Positions 43,152 through 54,595 of a stretch of DNA of 64,000 bases are shown one piece after another (position 1 is the first letter of the stretch; every line of letters begins with the position of its first letter). The notes beneath the pieces were generated by a model. The model made no database searches and had not been told where the DNA came from. It saw nothing but the letters and a program-made list of their open reading frames with translations. The DNA comes from Rhodococcus rhodnii (lineage in GTDB: Bacteria > Actinomycetota > Actinomycetes > Mycobacteriales > Pseudonocardiaceae), in NCBI GenBank assembly GCA_000720375.1, contig JOAA01000013.1:310001-374000 (forward strand). The letters are read 5' to 3'. A program made the position numbers and the translations under genes.

Positions 43152-44010
43152 CCCGCTGCGCGGTGCGGTCGATGCCGTCGACCAGCGTCGGCCACACCGC
43201 GCGCGGCAAGTCGTGGCCCATGCCCGGCACCAGGATCAGCTCCGCGCCGGGAATCGCCCGTGCGGTCGCCTTCCCGCCCGAGACGTGCACCAACGGGTCG
43301 GCTTTGCCGTGGATCACCAGCGCCGGGATCCGCAGCCGCCGCAACTGGGACGTCCGGTTGGCCGCCGAGGTGATCGCGACCAGCTGCCGCATCGTCCCGG
43401 CACGGTTGATGCCACGGTCGAACGTCCGCGCCGCCCGCGTGCGCATCCGGTCCTCGTCGAAGGTGAACCCCGGCGAGCCGATCAGCCTGAACGTCGAGAG
43501 CACCGCCTCGACATACGCGTCGCGTCCCTTCGGCGGCTTGCCCAGCAACGACGACAGCACCCGCGGATGGGGCCAGCCGACGAGCTTGTCACCGGTCGTG
43601 GACATCACCGACACCAGCGACCGGACCCGTGCCGGATGCCGGATCGCCAGCGTCTGCGCGATCATCCCGCCCAAGGACACGCCGGTGACGTGCGCGGCCT
43701 CGATGCCCAGGTGATCGAGCAGCCCGGCGGCGTCATCGGCCATGTCATCGAGCGAATACGGCGGCGGCTGCCACAGAAACGACCCGATCAGCGACACACG
43801 GCCACTCATTGCCTGCGACCGGCCGCAGTCGCGGTTGTCGAACCGGATCACGTGGAAGCCCCGGTCGGCCAGCAACCCGCACAGGTCGTCGTCCCACCAG
43901 ATCATCGGCCCGCCCAGCCCCATGACCAGGAGCAACGGCTGACCACACGGATCGCCGATGGTCTCGTAACAGATCCGCACCCCGTTGATGTCCGCGCTCT
44001 GCTCTGCCAT
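43135..44010 (-). CDS. Alpha/beta hydrolase
   Basis: A 291-residue hydrolase: LLLVMGLGGPMIWWDD (oxyanion region), HVIRFDNRDCGRS, nucleophile Ser in VTGVSLGGMIAQ, Asp in IHGKADPLVHV and His in VPGMGHDLPRAVW. It is of the aclacinomycin-methylesterase (RdmC)-like group common in actinomycetes. The ATG at 44010 is used, since the conserved fold begins with INGVRICYE. Confidence 0.88.
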   Translation of the reverse strand: MAEQSADINGVRICYETIGDPCGQPLLLVMGLGGPMIWWDDDLCGLLADRGFHVIRFDNRDCGRSQAMSGRVSLIGSFLWQPPPYSLDDMADDAAGLLDHLGIEAAHVTGVSLGGMIAQTLAIRHPARVRSLVSVMSTTGDKLVGWPHPRVLSSLLGKPPKGRDAYVEAVLSTFRLIGSPGFTFDEDRMRTRAARTFDRGINRAGTMRQLVAITSAANRTSQLRRLRIPALVIHGKADPLVHVSGGKATARAIPGAELILVPGMGHDLPRAVWPTLVDGIDRTAQRVSSHT

Positions 44011-44104
44011 CCCCCGATTCTCAGGCACACAACCGGCCTCGGCGACCTTCTGCCGTGATCATCCGTGCCACAGGCCGCGCGGGAAAGCTGGCTACGTTGA
44101 CTCC

Positions 44105-44851
44105 ATGACCGAGGCGCTCTCCTACGACGTGCACGGCAGCGGTCCGGGCCTGGTCCTCATCCACGGCCCCGGCGGTTCCGGCGCGAACACGTGGAGCGCC
44201 ATGACCGAGCAGCTCGCCGCGGACAACACCGTGGTGCTGCCGGATCTGCCCGGTTCCGGCGACAGCCCGCGACCCGACGGGGCGCTGGACATCGCGACGA
44301 TCGCCGATCAGATCACCGCCACCGCGCGGGCGGCCGGACTGAGCGAGTTCGTCGTCGCCGGAGTGTCGATGGGCGCCTCGATCGCGATCAAAGTCGCCGC
44401 GCGGTGGCCCGGGCGCGTGCGCGGGGTGGCGTGCATCAACGGCTTTGCCCATCCCCGCGCGACCTTGCGGCTGAACTTGGAGATCTGGCAGTCGTTGCAC
44501 ATCCGGCAGGACGAGGTGAACGTCGGCAAGCTGATGAGCAGCCTGGTGTTCGCCGAGCCGTACCTGGCCGCCCTGCCACCGGACGCGGTGAACCAGATCG
44601 TCCGGCAACTCGCCGGGCTGTCGGCGCCCGGCACGCCCGAACACATCGCCTTCGCACTCGGCATCGACATCCGGGCCGACCTGGGCGCTGTGCCGGCCCC
44701 TGCACTGGTGGTGGCCTCCACCGGCGACCGGTTCGTGGCTCCCGAGCACTCGACGGAAATCGCCAACGGCATCGCCGAGGCACGCCTGGTCGAAGTGCCC
44801 GGCGGTCACGCGGCCATCTTCGAGACCCCGCGCCGACACTCGACGCGCTGA
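44105..44851 (+). CDS. Alpha/beta hydrolase with a frameshifted C-terminus
   Basis: A 248-residue hydrolase: LVLIHGPGGSGANTW, VLPDLPGSGDSPRP, nucleophile Ser in VAGVSMGASIAIK, ASTGDRFVAPEH and His in VPGGHAAIFETP. After ETPR the frame ends as RHSTR; one base added near 44834 would restore PTLDALTTYMIAL up to a stop at 44877, the expected helical end. So the last 14 residues are lost by a one-base deletion or a sequencing error. The catalytic triad is intact, so it may still work. Confidence 0.8.
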   Translation: MTEALSYDVHGSGPGLVLIHGPGGSGANTWSAMTEQLAADNTVVLPDLPGSGDSPRPDGALDIATIADQITATARAAGLSEFVVAGVSMGASIAIKVAARWPGRVRGVACINGFAHPRATLRLNLEIWQSLHIRQDEVNVGKLMSSLVFAEPYLAALPPDAVNQIVRQLAGLSAPGTPEHIAFALGIDIRADLGAVPAPALVVASTGDRFVAPEHSTEIANGIAEARLVEVPGGHAAIFETPRRHSTR

Positions 44852-44855
44852 CCAC

Positions 44856-46325
44856 CTACATGATCGCTTTGACGTAGTCCAGCACGGCGTCGGAGTCCTC
44901 ACCGGCGGCGGTCATGGCGACGTGCCCATCCGGGCGGACCAGGACCAGCGTGTCGGCGTCGATGCCGTACGTCGCGAACGCGTGCCCGTCCTCGTCTTCC
45001 TCCGGCGTCACGAGGTGGGTCTGGATGCGGTCGGTGAGCCGCGCGAGCGCCTCGGCACATCCCGCACCGAACCCCAGCAAGGTGAACCCAGGTCCGCGAA
45101 AGACGTCGAACAGCCGGATCCGTCCGCCGTCCGCCGTCGTCAACTGCGCATCCGGCGCCCGATCACCCGCCTGCAGCCGGTCACCGCGGTCGATCACGTC
45201 CCGCGACAGGGAACTCCACCGATAGTGCAGGCCCAACTGCCGCACGTCATCGGTCATCCCGGCGTCCACACCGGCGCTTCGGTCCCGCGAACTGGCCTGC
45301 ACCGCCGCGCTGGACTGAGAGCTCGTGCGCAAAGTCCACTCCGCGATCGGCAGCCGCTCCTCCTGATAGGTCTCCAGCAGGCTGTCGGACGCGGACGCCA
45401 GTTTCCAGCCGAGGTTGTAGGCGTCCTGGATACCGGTGTTCATGCCCAGCCCGCCCGCGATCGGATGCACATGCGCGGAGTCCCCGGCCAGAAACACCCG
45501 CCCGACCCGCAGCCGGTCGGCCACCCGCACGTTGATGCGGTAGGTCGACAGCCAGGTCGGATTGGACAGCCGGATCGGCAGGCCGGTGCGTTCGTCCACG
45601 ATCCGCTGGAAGGTCGCCAGCGACGGCGGCGAGTCGTCGATTGGGGACGCCTGGAACTGCCACGCCTTCGTGCCCGGCAACGGACAGATCAGCACGATAT
45701 GACCGTCACCCAACCACTGGTGCCACGCGTCGGTGGACAACCCGTCCACCTCGACGTCGCCGCACAACATGACCTGCGTCGAGCTCGTGTCACCCTCGAA
45801 CCGCACCCCGAGACTCTTGCGGATCCCGCTCTTGCCGCCGTCGCAGCCGACCAGGTAGTCCACCTCGACCCGCTCAGTGCCACGGTCGGACACGATGGTC
45901 GCGGTCACCGCCGAGTCGGACTGGCTGAACTCGGTCAGCTCACTGCCCAGCTCAACCCGCACACCGAACTCGGCCAGCCGGGCGCGCAACACTCGCTCGA
46001 TCGCCCACTGCGGAATCAGCAGCGTGCTGAGATACGGCACTTCGGGCGTCGGATTCAGGTGGCCGTACAGGGCGACATCGCGCAGCACGCGATCCCGCTC
46101 GTAATGCCGGAAAACCACGTTCTGGGTGCCGGCCTGCAGGATCTGCTCGGCCACACCGAGGTCGTCGAAGACCTCGACGCTGCGTGGCTGCAGGCCCTTG
46201 CCGCGTGAACTGTCCGGAAACCGCGGCGCCCGGTCGATGATCCGGACCGACAGGCCACGGCGCGCCAGGTCACAGGCCAGCGTGAGACCAGTCGGGCCGG
46301 CGCCGACCACGAGCACGGTGATCAT
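44856..46325 (-). CDS. FAD-dependent aromatic monooxygenase (PheA/TfdB family)
   Basis: A 489-residue class A flavoprotein hydroxylase: FAD-binding VLVVGAGPTGLTLACDLARRG, the DG motif LVGCDGGKSGIRKSLG, GD motif VFLAGDSAHVHPIAGGLGMN and GIQDAYNLGWKLA, then a C-terminal thioredoxin-like domain (LLGFGAGCAEAL, DTLVLVRPDGHVAMTA). It would hydroxylate a phenolic or polyketide-like substrate with NAD(P)H and O2. It is intact, unlike the two related genes at 48.5-51.2 kb. Confidence 0.92.
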   Translation of the reverse strand: MITVLVVGAGPTGLTLACDLARRGLSVRIIDRAPRFPDSSRGKGLQPRSVEVFDDLGVAEQILQAGTQNVVFRHYERDRVLRDVALYGHLNPTPEVPYLSTLLIPQWAIERVLRARLAEFGVRVELGSELTEFSQSDSAVTATIVSDRGTERVEVDYLVGCDGGKSGIRKSLGVRFEGDTSSTQVMLCGDVEVDGLSTDAWHQWLGDGHIVLICPLPGTKAWQFQASPIDDSPPSLATFQRIVDERTGLPIRLSNPTWLSTYRINVRVADRLRVGRVFLAGDSAHVHPIAGGLGMNTGIQDAYNLGWKLASASDSLLETYQEERLPIAEWTLRTSSQSSAAVQASSRDRSAGVDAGMTDDVRQLGLHYRWSSLSRDVIDRGDRLQAGDRAPDAQLTTADGGRIRLFDVFRGPGFTLLGFGAGCAEALARLTDRIQTHLVTPEEDEDGHAFATYGIDADTLVLVRPDGHVAMTAAGEDSDAVLDYVKAIM

Positions 46326-46422
46326 GAGCCACCGTAACGTGACAGTGTCAGTGATCGCCCGGTCAACGAAGGCGGCCCATCGCTCCTCGCCCGCTTCCCC
46401 TCAGGGCACTGCCCAGGTCCCC

Positions 46423-46899
46423 TCAGCGGGCCTGGGATTCCGCACGTCGCTCGTACCGCGAGCGGGCGATCTCGTAAGCCGACATCAACAGCTCACGGAC
46501 GGCCGCGTCAGTCCGCGGGCCCGGGTTCACCACAGCCAGCCAGCCGACGGTGCCGTACACCGGATGCGCGATCACGGTGTCCGCGGCGCCGGCGTCGACC
46601 TCGATGCTGGCGGCGTCGCGCGGTGCGTGACCGGTCCACCGAACGAACACATCCTTTCCGGCGAACATGTTCACCCGGAAGGCGTCCGGCCGGTCCAGGC
46701 GTGACGACTCGTCGCCGGGATAGTTCTTGGTCACCACCGTCGCGAACGGCTGCGTCCTGGCCGGGGTGACGCCGTCGGGCGCGTAGTAGAAGAACGTGTC
46801 GCCCCAGCTCAGCTCCGGCGTACCGTCGCCGGGCCCCGGCTTGAGCGTCAGCACACCCTCGAGTTCCGCCACGAAGCCAATGATCTCGTCCATCGTCAT
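46423..46899 (-). CDS. DUF6194 family protein
   Basis: A 158-residue protein matching the DUF6194 pattern: TMDEIIGFVAELEGVLTLKPG, GDTFFYYAPDG, FATVVTKNYPGDESSRLDRPDAFRVN and PVYGTVGWLAVVNPG. The fold is likely MmcQ/YjbR-like; function unknown. Starts at 46911, 46899 or 46893 are possible; 46899 gives the usual MTMDEI start. It is divergent from a MerR-type regulator whose first codon is only 64 bases away, so it is that protein's probable target. Confidence 0.75.
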   Translation of the reverse strand: MTMDEIIGFVAELEGVLTLKPGPGDGTPELSWGDTFFYYAPDGVTPARTQPFATVVTKNYPGDESSRLDRPDAFRVNMFAGKDVFVRWTGHAPRDAASIEVDAGAADTVIAHPVYGTVGWLAVVNPGPRTDAAVRELLMSAYEIARSRYERRAESQAR

Positions 46900-46962
46900 G
46901 TGCTCTAGCATCGTCTTAAAGTGCTTGTGGAGACTTCGAGGCCGATGCCAAGGGGATTCGGG

Positions 46963-47679
46963 GTGCCAAGTCTCAAATCGCTTCGTACGGCCGATGTCGC
47001 CCGGCGTGCCGGGTACTCGGTTCAGCAGGTGCGCAACCTCGAACGTGACGGCGTGCTGCCGCCGGCGACCCGCACCGACACCGGCTACCGGATCTACGGC
47101 GAGATCCACGTGCAGTCCGCGCTGGCCTACCGAGCTCTCGCGGCAGGCGCGGGCCCGATCGAGGCCAAGAAGATCCTCCGGGCCGCACACCGATCCCCGG
47201 TGGCGCACGTGCTCGCCCTGCTGGACGCGGTGCACGCCCGGCTGGACACCGAACGCACCGAACTGCGGCTGGCCGAACAGGCCGCCGAGGCGATCTCCAC
47301 CGAGCCGATCCAGGATGTGCGGGCGTCGGACTCGATGAGCGTCTCCGAACTCGCCGCCGCTCTCGGCGTGCGCCCGTCGACGTTGCGGCACTGGGACGCG
47401 GAAGACCTTGTCGTCCCGGACCGGGATCCCGCGCGGGCAACGCGCCGCTACACCCCAGCCCAAGTGCGCGACGCCCGGATCGTGCACCAACTGCGCGAAG
47501 CCGGGTATCGCATCACACCCTTGCGCGCGCTCATGCCGGATCTGCGGCACGGCCGTCGCCTCGAGGACGTCACCGCCGCGTTGGCGGCCAGACACGACAG
47601 CATCGCGACGCGCTCGAAAGCCTTGCTGGATGCGGCCGCCGCCCTCAGCGCGGTGCTCGCAACGCAAGACATACGTTGA
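46963..47679 (+). CDS. Protein with two MerR-type helix-turn-helix domains
   Basis: A 238-residue protein. Residues about 6-45 form one MerR HTH (LRTADVARRAGYSVQQVRNLERDGVLPPAT then TGYRIYGEIHV). Residues about 123-190 form a second (MSVSELAAALGVRPSTLRHWDAEDLVVP, TRRYTPAQVRDARIVHQLREAGY). Between them is a helical linker and there is no effector domain. One chain could bind an operator that MerR proteins normally bind as a dimer. The GTG at 46963 is preferred because AAGGGGA sits six bases ahead; an ATG at 46945 is possible. Confidence 0.8.
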   Translation: MPSLKSLRTADVARRAGYSVQQVRNLERDGVLPPATRTDTGYRIYGEIHVQSALAYRALAAGAGPIEAKKILRAAHRSPVAHVLALLDAVHARLDTERTELRLAEQAAEAISTEPIQDVRASDSMSVSELAAALGVRPSTLRHWDAEDLVVPDRDPARATRRYTPAQVRDARIVHQLREAGYRITPLRALMPDLRHGRRLEDVTAALAARHDSIATRSKALLDAAAALSAVLATQDIR

Positions 47680-48318
47680 TCACGGCTCCTTGCGAACCAA
47701 CAGGTGTGCCTGTAGGAACCGCTCGCCCTCGTGCGGCTCGCGCAGCAACCGCGCAACCTCGACGAAACCGGCCTGGCGCAACAGGTCTGCGAGGCTGTCG
47801 GGTGACCATCGGTAGGCGGCCGTGACCTTGTGGTCGAATTCCTGCGGCAGCCGATCGTCACCGGCGAAGAATCCGAGCAGCAGATACCCGCCCGGCGCCA
47901 GCACCCGCTGAAACTCGGTGAACACAACCGGCAGCTGCCCCGGCGGCGTGTGGATGACGGAGTACAGCGCGAGAATCCCGCCAAGCACCCCATCGGCGAT
48001 GTCCAGAGCCGTCATCGACCCCTCGTCGAACCGCACGTCTGGATAGGCATGGCGGGCCAGCGCGACCATCTCGGAGGACAGGTCGATGCCGAACGTGTTC
48101 GGCCCCAACGCATTCATGTGCGCCGTCACGTGCCCGGGGCCGCATCCGATATCGGCGACCGGTCCGGCGTTGTGCCTCTGCACGAGTTCGGCGAACGTGG
48201 TCAACAGCGCACGTTCCATCGGTTTGATCTTGAGCACGTCACCGAAAAGCTCGGCGTAGAGGGTCGCGACGGCGTCGTAGGCGGTCTTGGTGTCGTGCAG
48301 CACGGACGGTTCGGTCAC
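47680..48318 (-). CDS. Class I SAM-dependent methyltransferase
   Basis: A 212-residue methyltransferase: YDAVATLYAELFGD, VADIGCGPGHVTAHMNALG, GIDLSSEMVALARH, GGILALYSVIHTPPGQ, VLAPGGYLLLGFFAGDD. Substrate unknown. The GTG at 48318 gives the usual start (TEPSVLHDTKTAYD); an ATG at 48390 would add 24 residues unlike the family. Its stop abuts that of the convergent MerR-type gene. Confidence 0.87.
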   Translation of the reverse strand: MTEPSVLHDTKTAYDAVATLYAELFGDVLKIKPMERALLTTFAELVQRHNAGPVADIGCGPGHVTAHMNALGPNTFGIDLSSEMVALARHAYPDVRFDEGSMTALDIADGVLGGILALYSVIHTPPGQLPVVFTEFQRVLAPGGYLLLGFFAGDDRLPQEFDHKVTAAYRWSPDSLADLLRQAGFVEVARLLREPHEGERFLQAHLLVRKEP

Positions 48319-48393
48319 GGCGGAAACCCTAGACCTGGCAGTGGATTCGCACACCAGCCGCTCTCCCGCCCTCTTCAACGTATAGCGCACCGG

Positions 48394-48412
48394 GGGTCTT
48401 GCGGCAAGACCC
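48394..48412. promoter_or_regulatory. Inverted repeat ahead of the first disrupted monooxygenase gene
   Basis: Arms gggtcttg and caagaccc around a three-base centre, 62 bases before the monooxygenase ATG and 76 bases from the divergent methyltransferase start. A TetR- or MarR-type operator is one possibility; there is no adjacent regulator gene. Confidence 0.45.
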
Positions 48413-48461
48413 GGGTCGTGCCGCAGAATCGCCGAGCCGAAGCCAATACCGGCGGAAATGA

Positions 48462-51258
<2,797 letters not shown>

Positions 51259-51444
51259 CTACGTCAATCGCCCAACCATGACAGGAAGGGAGAGCACCCA
51301 CGTCGATACAGCGTTCATGGGTCTCACCTCCTCGGGCGGTGTCACGGTCCAGCGCAAGCTACAAGCCCGCGCACCACCGCGTCCAATCCTTTTCCCACCC
51401 CGCAGAAACCTTCCACCGGCGGTTCAACGATACGGTCAAATGCC

Positions 51445-51990
51445 GTGGCTGATGAGAACCTGACGATCGAGCTCACCATGGCTGAACTGCGCGAGGTCGC
51501 GGGCTACGCCGTCGCCTGCGCGCAGCCGGCCCTGGCGATCTTCGAACGCACACGCCCGGACGATCCACGCCCACGAGCCGCGATCGACGCGGCCCAGGCC
51601 TTCGCAGACGGAGCCAAACGCACCAAGGTGATCCGCGACAACGCATGGGCGGCGCACCGGGCATACCAAGAAGCCCGCGACGCCGGACAGGCCGCGGCCA
51701 GCGACGTTGCGCGCGCGGCCGTCGCCGCGGCCAGTGCGGCGTTCCTGCATCCCCTGGCGAAAGCGACCCAGGTCCTGCACATCCTCGGACCCGCCGCCCA
51801 CGCCGCTCGGGCATTCGAGCTCGACGCCGGTGACGACCGTGATGTAGGCGCCGTCTATCTCGAGAAAGCGCGAGCTCTAGCCAATCCCGTCGTGGTCAGC
51901 GTCCTGGCCCGCTACCCGCTCGCCCCGAGTGGTCGCGGCCGTGTCGGAGAGCTGGTGCGGGCATTGGACGTATCGTTGCGAGGCCGTTGA
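51445..51990 (+). CDS. Putative immunity-type protein (Imm-5-like helical family)
   Basis: A 181-residue all-helical protein: TMAELREVAGYAVACAQPAL, RPDDPRPRAAIDAAQAFADGA, ARAAVAAASAAFLHPLAKATQVLHILGPAAHAARA and GRGRVGELVRALD. It matches proteins annotated as putative immunity proteins (Imm-5-like). Such families were defined near polymorphic toxins, but no toxin gene is seen here, so the role is unproven. The GTG at 51445 is the first start after the promoter gap. Confidence 0.7.
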   Translation: MADENLTIELTMAELREVAGYAVACAQPALAIFERTRPDDPRPRAAIDAAQAFADGAKRTKVIRDNAWAAHRAYQEARDAGQAAASDVARAAVAAASAAFLHPLAKATQVLHILGPAAHAARAFELDAGDDRDVGAVYLEKARALANPVVVSVLARYPLAPSGRGRVGELVRALDVSLRGR

Positions 51991-52062
51991 CCTCTCAGAA
52001 TCGTCACCGGAGCCGAACCTCACGACACCGGCGAGTTTCGTCACGGTGACGATCTCCCAGTT

Positions 52063-52497
52063 TCAGTCGAGGCAGAACTCGTTGCCCTCGATGTCCTGCA
52101 TCACGATGCATGACTCGTTGACACCATCGGCAACCAGCAGCCGTTCGCGTGTCGCGCCCAACGCGATCAGTCGAGCGCACTCGGCCTCCAGCGTGGCCAG
52201 GCGCTCGTCACCGACAAGCCCGGTGGCGGCCCGCACGCACAGATGCACCCGGTTCTTCACGACCTTGCCTTCGGGAACGCGCTGGAAGTACAGCCGCGGC
52301 CCCACACCGTTGGGGTCGTTGCAGACGAACGCCGCGCCCTGACGCTCAGGCGGCAGCGAGCGATCGTATTCCTCCCAGCTGGCGAAGCCCTCCGGCGGCG
52401 GAGGCACGACGTACCCCAACACCTCGCACCAGAAACGAGCGACGCGCTCAGGCTCCGCACAGTCGAAAGTGACTTGGAACTGTTTGACCGACCCCAT
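52063..52497 (-). CDS. VOC (glyoxalase-like) family protein
   Basis: A 144-residue protein of the Glyoxalase_6 type: FQVTFDCAEPERVARFWCEVLGYV, RLYFQRVPEGKVVKNRVHLCVRA and VMQDIEGNEFCLD with the terminal Glu. The ligand pattern (His in HLCV, Glu in NEFC) is intact, so a metal-dependent or resistance role is possible. The start is ATG at 52497 or 52500. Confidence 0.85.
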   Translation of the reverse strand: MGSVKQFQVTFDCAEPERVARFWCEVLGYVVPPPPEGFASWEEYDRSLPPERQGAAFVCNDPNGVGPRLYFQRVPEGKVVKNRVHLCVRAATGLVGDERLATLEAECARLIALGATRERLLVADGVNESCIVMQDIEGNEFCLD

Positions 52498-52613
52498 CAC
52501 CCCACCCTAGTGGCGCGTGCCGGCGACCAAGATCCCGGATGCCTTTGTCCTGGCTCGATCAACCTGATGCCGACCCGAGGCTCTGACCAGACGCATCAGA
52601 CTTCCAGAAACCC

Positions 52614-52633
52614 GTGATAACAGCAATTATCAC
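52614..52633. promoter_or_regulatory. Inverted repeat ahead of the zinc-finger coiled-coil gene
   Basis: Perfect arms gtgataa and ttatcac around a six-base centre, in an AT-rich pocket unlike its surroundings. It lies 8 bases before a GTG at 52642 and 68 bases before an ATG at 52702; the second distance suits an operator better. Confidence 0.55.
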
Positions 52634-52641
52634 TGAACTAT

Positions 52642-53745
52642 GTGACAGATTTGGTTAAGCGGGCTAGACACGCGATACCGATAAAGCGTACGCGTAAGCT
52701 AATGAGATACGCTGGTCACGTGGAAGATGAGGCGGCCGAGACCGCGACATGCGCGTTGGACGGATGCGACAACCCCTTGCCCCCACCGGCGCGTGACGAG
52801 CGGGGACGACTCAAAGGCGGAAAGCCGACGCGTTACTGCGGCAAGGCCCACGCGGACGAAGCCTCACGACGTCGGCGCGCGCTGGAGTCGGTCGGCGTCG
52901 ACGAGCCGCTGCATGTGCTGCGGGAGCTGGGCGGGCAGACCCGGGACGCGATGGACGCGGCCATGGCTGAGCTGGCCGAGATCCGGCGCCGCTGGGACGA
53001 GCTCGACGCGGGCGCCGTGGCGCGCTCGGCGAAAGACAAGGCCGAGACCGCCGAAGCGCTGCTGAAGGTCGAGCAGGCACGCCGAGAACTGGACGATGCC
53101 GTGCGCGTTCGTGCGGAGGCGCTGTCGGCCGCGGCGAAGGACCAGCAACGCCGCAAAGCCGCCGAAGAGGCCGCCGAGCAGGCCATCCACGAAGCCGAAC
53201 AGGTCAAGAAAGCCGCATGGGCGCAGACCGCCGAGCACGAACGCGCCCGAGGCCAGGCCGAGACCCGCGCCGCCGCAGCCGAACAAGCCCAGCTCGACGC
53301 GGTCACCCGGCTCGAGGCGACCCGGCGTGAACTGCGGGAGCTGACCGAGCGCCACCAGGAGACCCAGCAGGAACTGACCCAAGCCCTCTCGGTCGCAGAC
53401 CGGGCCGAGGCGGCCAAAACCCTCGCCGAAGCCAAGATCACCAGCGCCGAGGAGCGCGCACGCCTGGCCGGCGAGGCCGCGCGGCTGGCCGAGCTGAGCG
53501 CGCAACGCGCACTGGAAGACCTCGCCCAGGCACGCAAGGAAACCGAGGCCGCGCGCAACGCCCAAGCCAGCTCGGCGACCGAATCGGCGCAGGCGCTCGC
53601 CCGGTACAACACCGCAGCCCAGCAGCTGGCCGGGCACGAGGTCACCATCCGCGAGCTGACCCGGCAACTGCACGACGCCCGCGAGCGCGAACGGGTGCTA
53701 CTGCAGAACGTTGTCGCGCACGGCAAGCAGGTCGAGAGCGGCTGA
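52642..53745 (+). CDS. Coiled-coil protein with an N-terminal zinc-binding motif
   Basis: A 367-residue protein. An N-terminal cysteine motif (TCALDGCDNPLPPP, then GGKPTRYCGKAHADEASRRR) looks like a small treble-clef or zinc knuckle. From about residue 85 to the end it is a continuous Ala/Glu/Arg-rich coiled coil. The layout, a DNA-binding-like head and a long coil, resembles KfrA-type plasmid proteins, though homology is not claimed. The first 20 codons are AT-rich, so the true start may be the ATG at 52702. The last 48 bases overlap the convergent XRE gene. Confidence 0.75.
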   Translation: MTDLVKRARHAIPIKRTRKLMRYAGHVEDEAAETATCALDGCDNPLPPPARDERGRLKGGKPTRYCGKAHADEASRRRRALESVGVDEPLHVLRELGGQTRDAMDAAMAELAEIRRRWDELDAGAVARSAKDKAETAEALLKVEQARRELDDAVRVRAEALSAAAKDQQRRKAAEEAAEQAIHEAEQVKKAAWAQTAEHERARGQAETRAAAAEQAQLDAVTRLEATRRELRELTERHQETQQELTQALSVADRAEAAKTLAEAKITSAEERARLAGEAARLAELSAQRALEDLAQARKETEAARNAQASSATESAQALARYNTAAQQLAGHEVTIRELTRQLHDARERERVLLQNVVAHGKQVESG

Positions 53746-54510
53746 CGACGGCTCGTCCGCCGGCAGGTAGACGACCAGCCGCTGCTCGTCGGCGTCCGGC
53801 AGCATCAACGTCTCGAACGCCAGCCGCACATCCCCCACCCGCGGATGCCGCCATCGCTCGACGCCCGTGCGGCTGGCCAGCTTGGCGGACGATTCGTAGC
53901 GGCGGTGAAACTCCGCGCCGCCCGCGACCCGCAGCTCCTCGGCCAGGAACGCCGCGTAGGCGTCCCCCAGCGACGCGGCGGCGCGCAACTCCGCCGCCCA
54001 CTCGTCGGCCACCCGGTGCCAGTCGGGGAACACCTCGCGGGCGTGCGGGTCGGTGAACACGAACCACGCGAGGTTCTCCGGCACCGGATCCAGCAGCCGC
54101 TGATAGGTCGAGGTGTACGCGAGCACGTCGCCGACCTGGTTGGTCACCAGCGCCGGGGTCGGCTCCAGCCGCGTCAGCATCGCGGTCACCGTCGGGCGCA
54201 CCGAGCGTGCCGGGGCCGCGGTGCCCTGGCACACGCCGCCGGTCGTGGCCTTCAGCAGACGGTGCAGGTAGACGCGTTCGTCCACGGTCAGGCTCAGCGC
54301 GTCGGCCAGCGCCCCGAGGATCTCGGCCGACGGGTTGCGGTCACGTCCCTGCTCTAGGCGCGTGAGGTACTCGACGCTGATGCCCGCCAGCGTCGCCAGC
54401 TCCGCGCGCCGCAACCCGGGCGTACGGCGGCGCGGTCCTTGCGGCAGGCCCGCGTCCGACGGTGCGATCGACTCGCGCCGTGCCCGCAAGAACGCCCCCA
54501 ATTCGTTCAT
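53698..54510 (-). CDS. XRE-family regulator with MmyB-like ligand domain
   Basis: A 270-residue regulator: N-terminal HTH (LGAFLRARRESIAPSDAGL, PGLRRAELATLAGISVEYLTRLEQGRD, ILGALADALSLT) and the MmyB-like domain (ALVTNQVGDVLAYTSTYQRL, WFVFTDPHAREVFPDWHRVADEWAA), typical of actinomycete regulators that bind fatty-acid-like ligands. Usually it controls a divergent oxidoreductase; the aldo/keto reductase starting at 54596 fits that role. The ATG at 54510 starts the conserved MNELGAFLR. Confidence 0.9.
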   Translation of the reverse strand: MNELGAFLRARRESIAPSDAGLPQGPRRRTPGLRRAELATLAGISVEYLTRLEQGRDRNPSAEILGALADALSLTVDERVYLHRLLKATTGGVCQGTAAPARSVRPTVTAMLTRLEPTPALVTNQVGDVLAYTSTYQRLLDPVPENLAWFVFTDPHAREVFPDWHRVADEWAAELRAAASLGDAYAAFLAEELRVAGGAEFHRRYESSAKLASRTGVERWRHPRVGDVRLAFETLMLPDADEQRLVVYLPADEPSSAALDLLAVRDNVLQ

Positions 54511-54595
54511 GACCTGCAGTGTATTGCCTAGCCCCGCGAGGGCCACCCTTCTCACGGTCTCCCTGCCGGGCCGTCGGACCGGCACGCTGAGGCGC

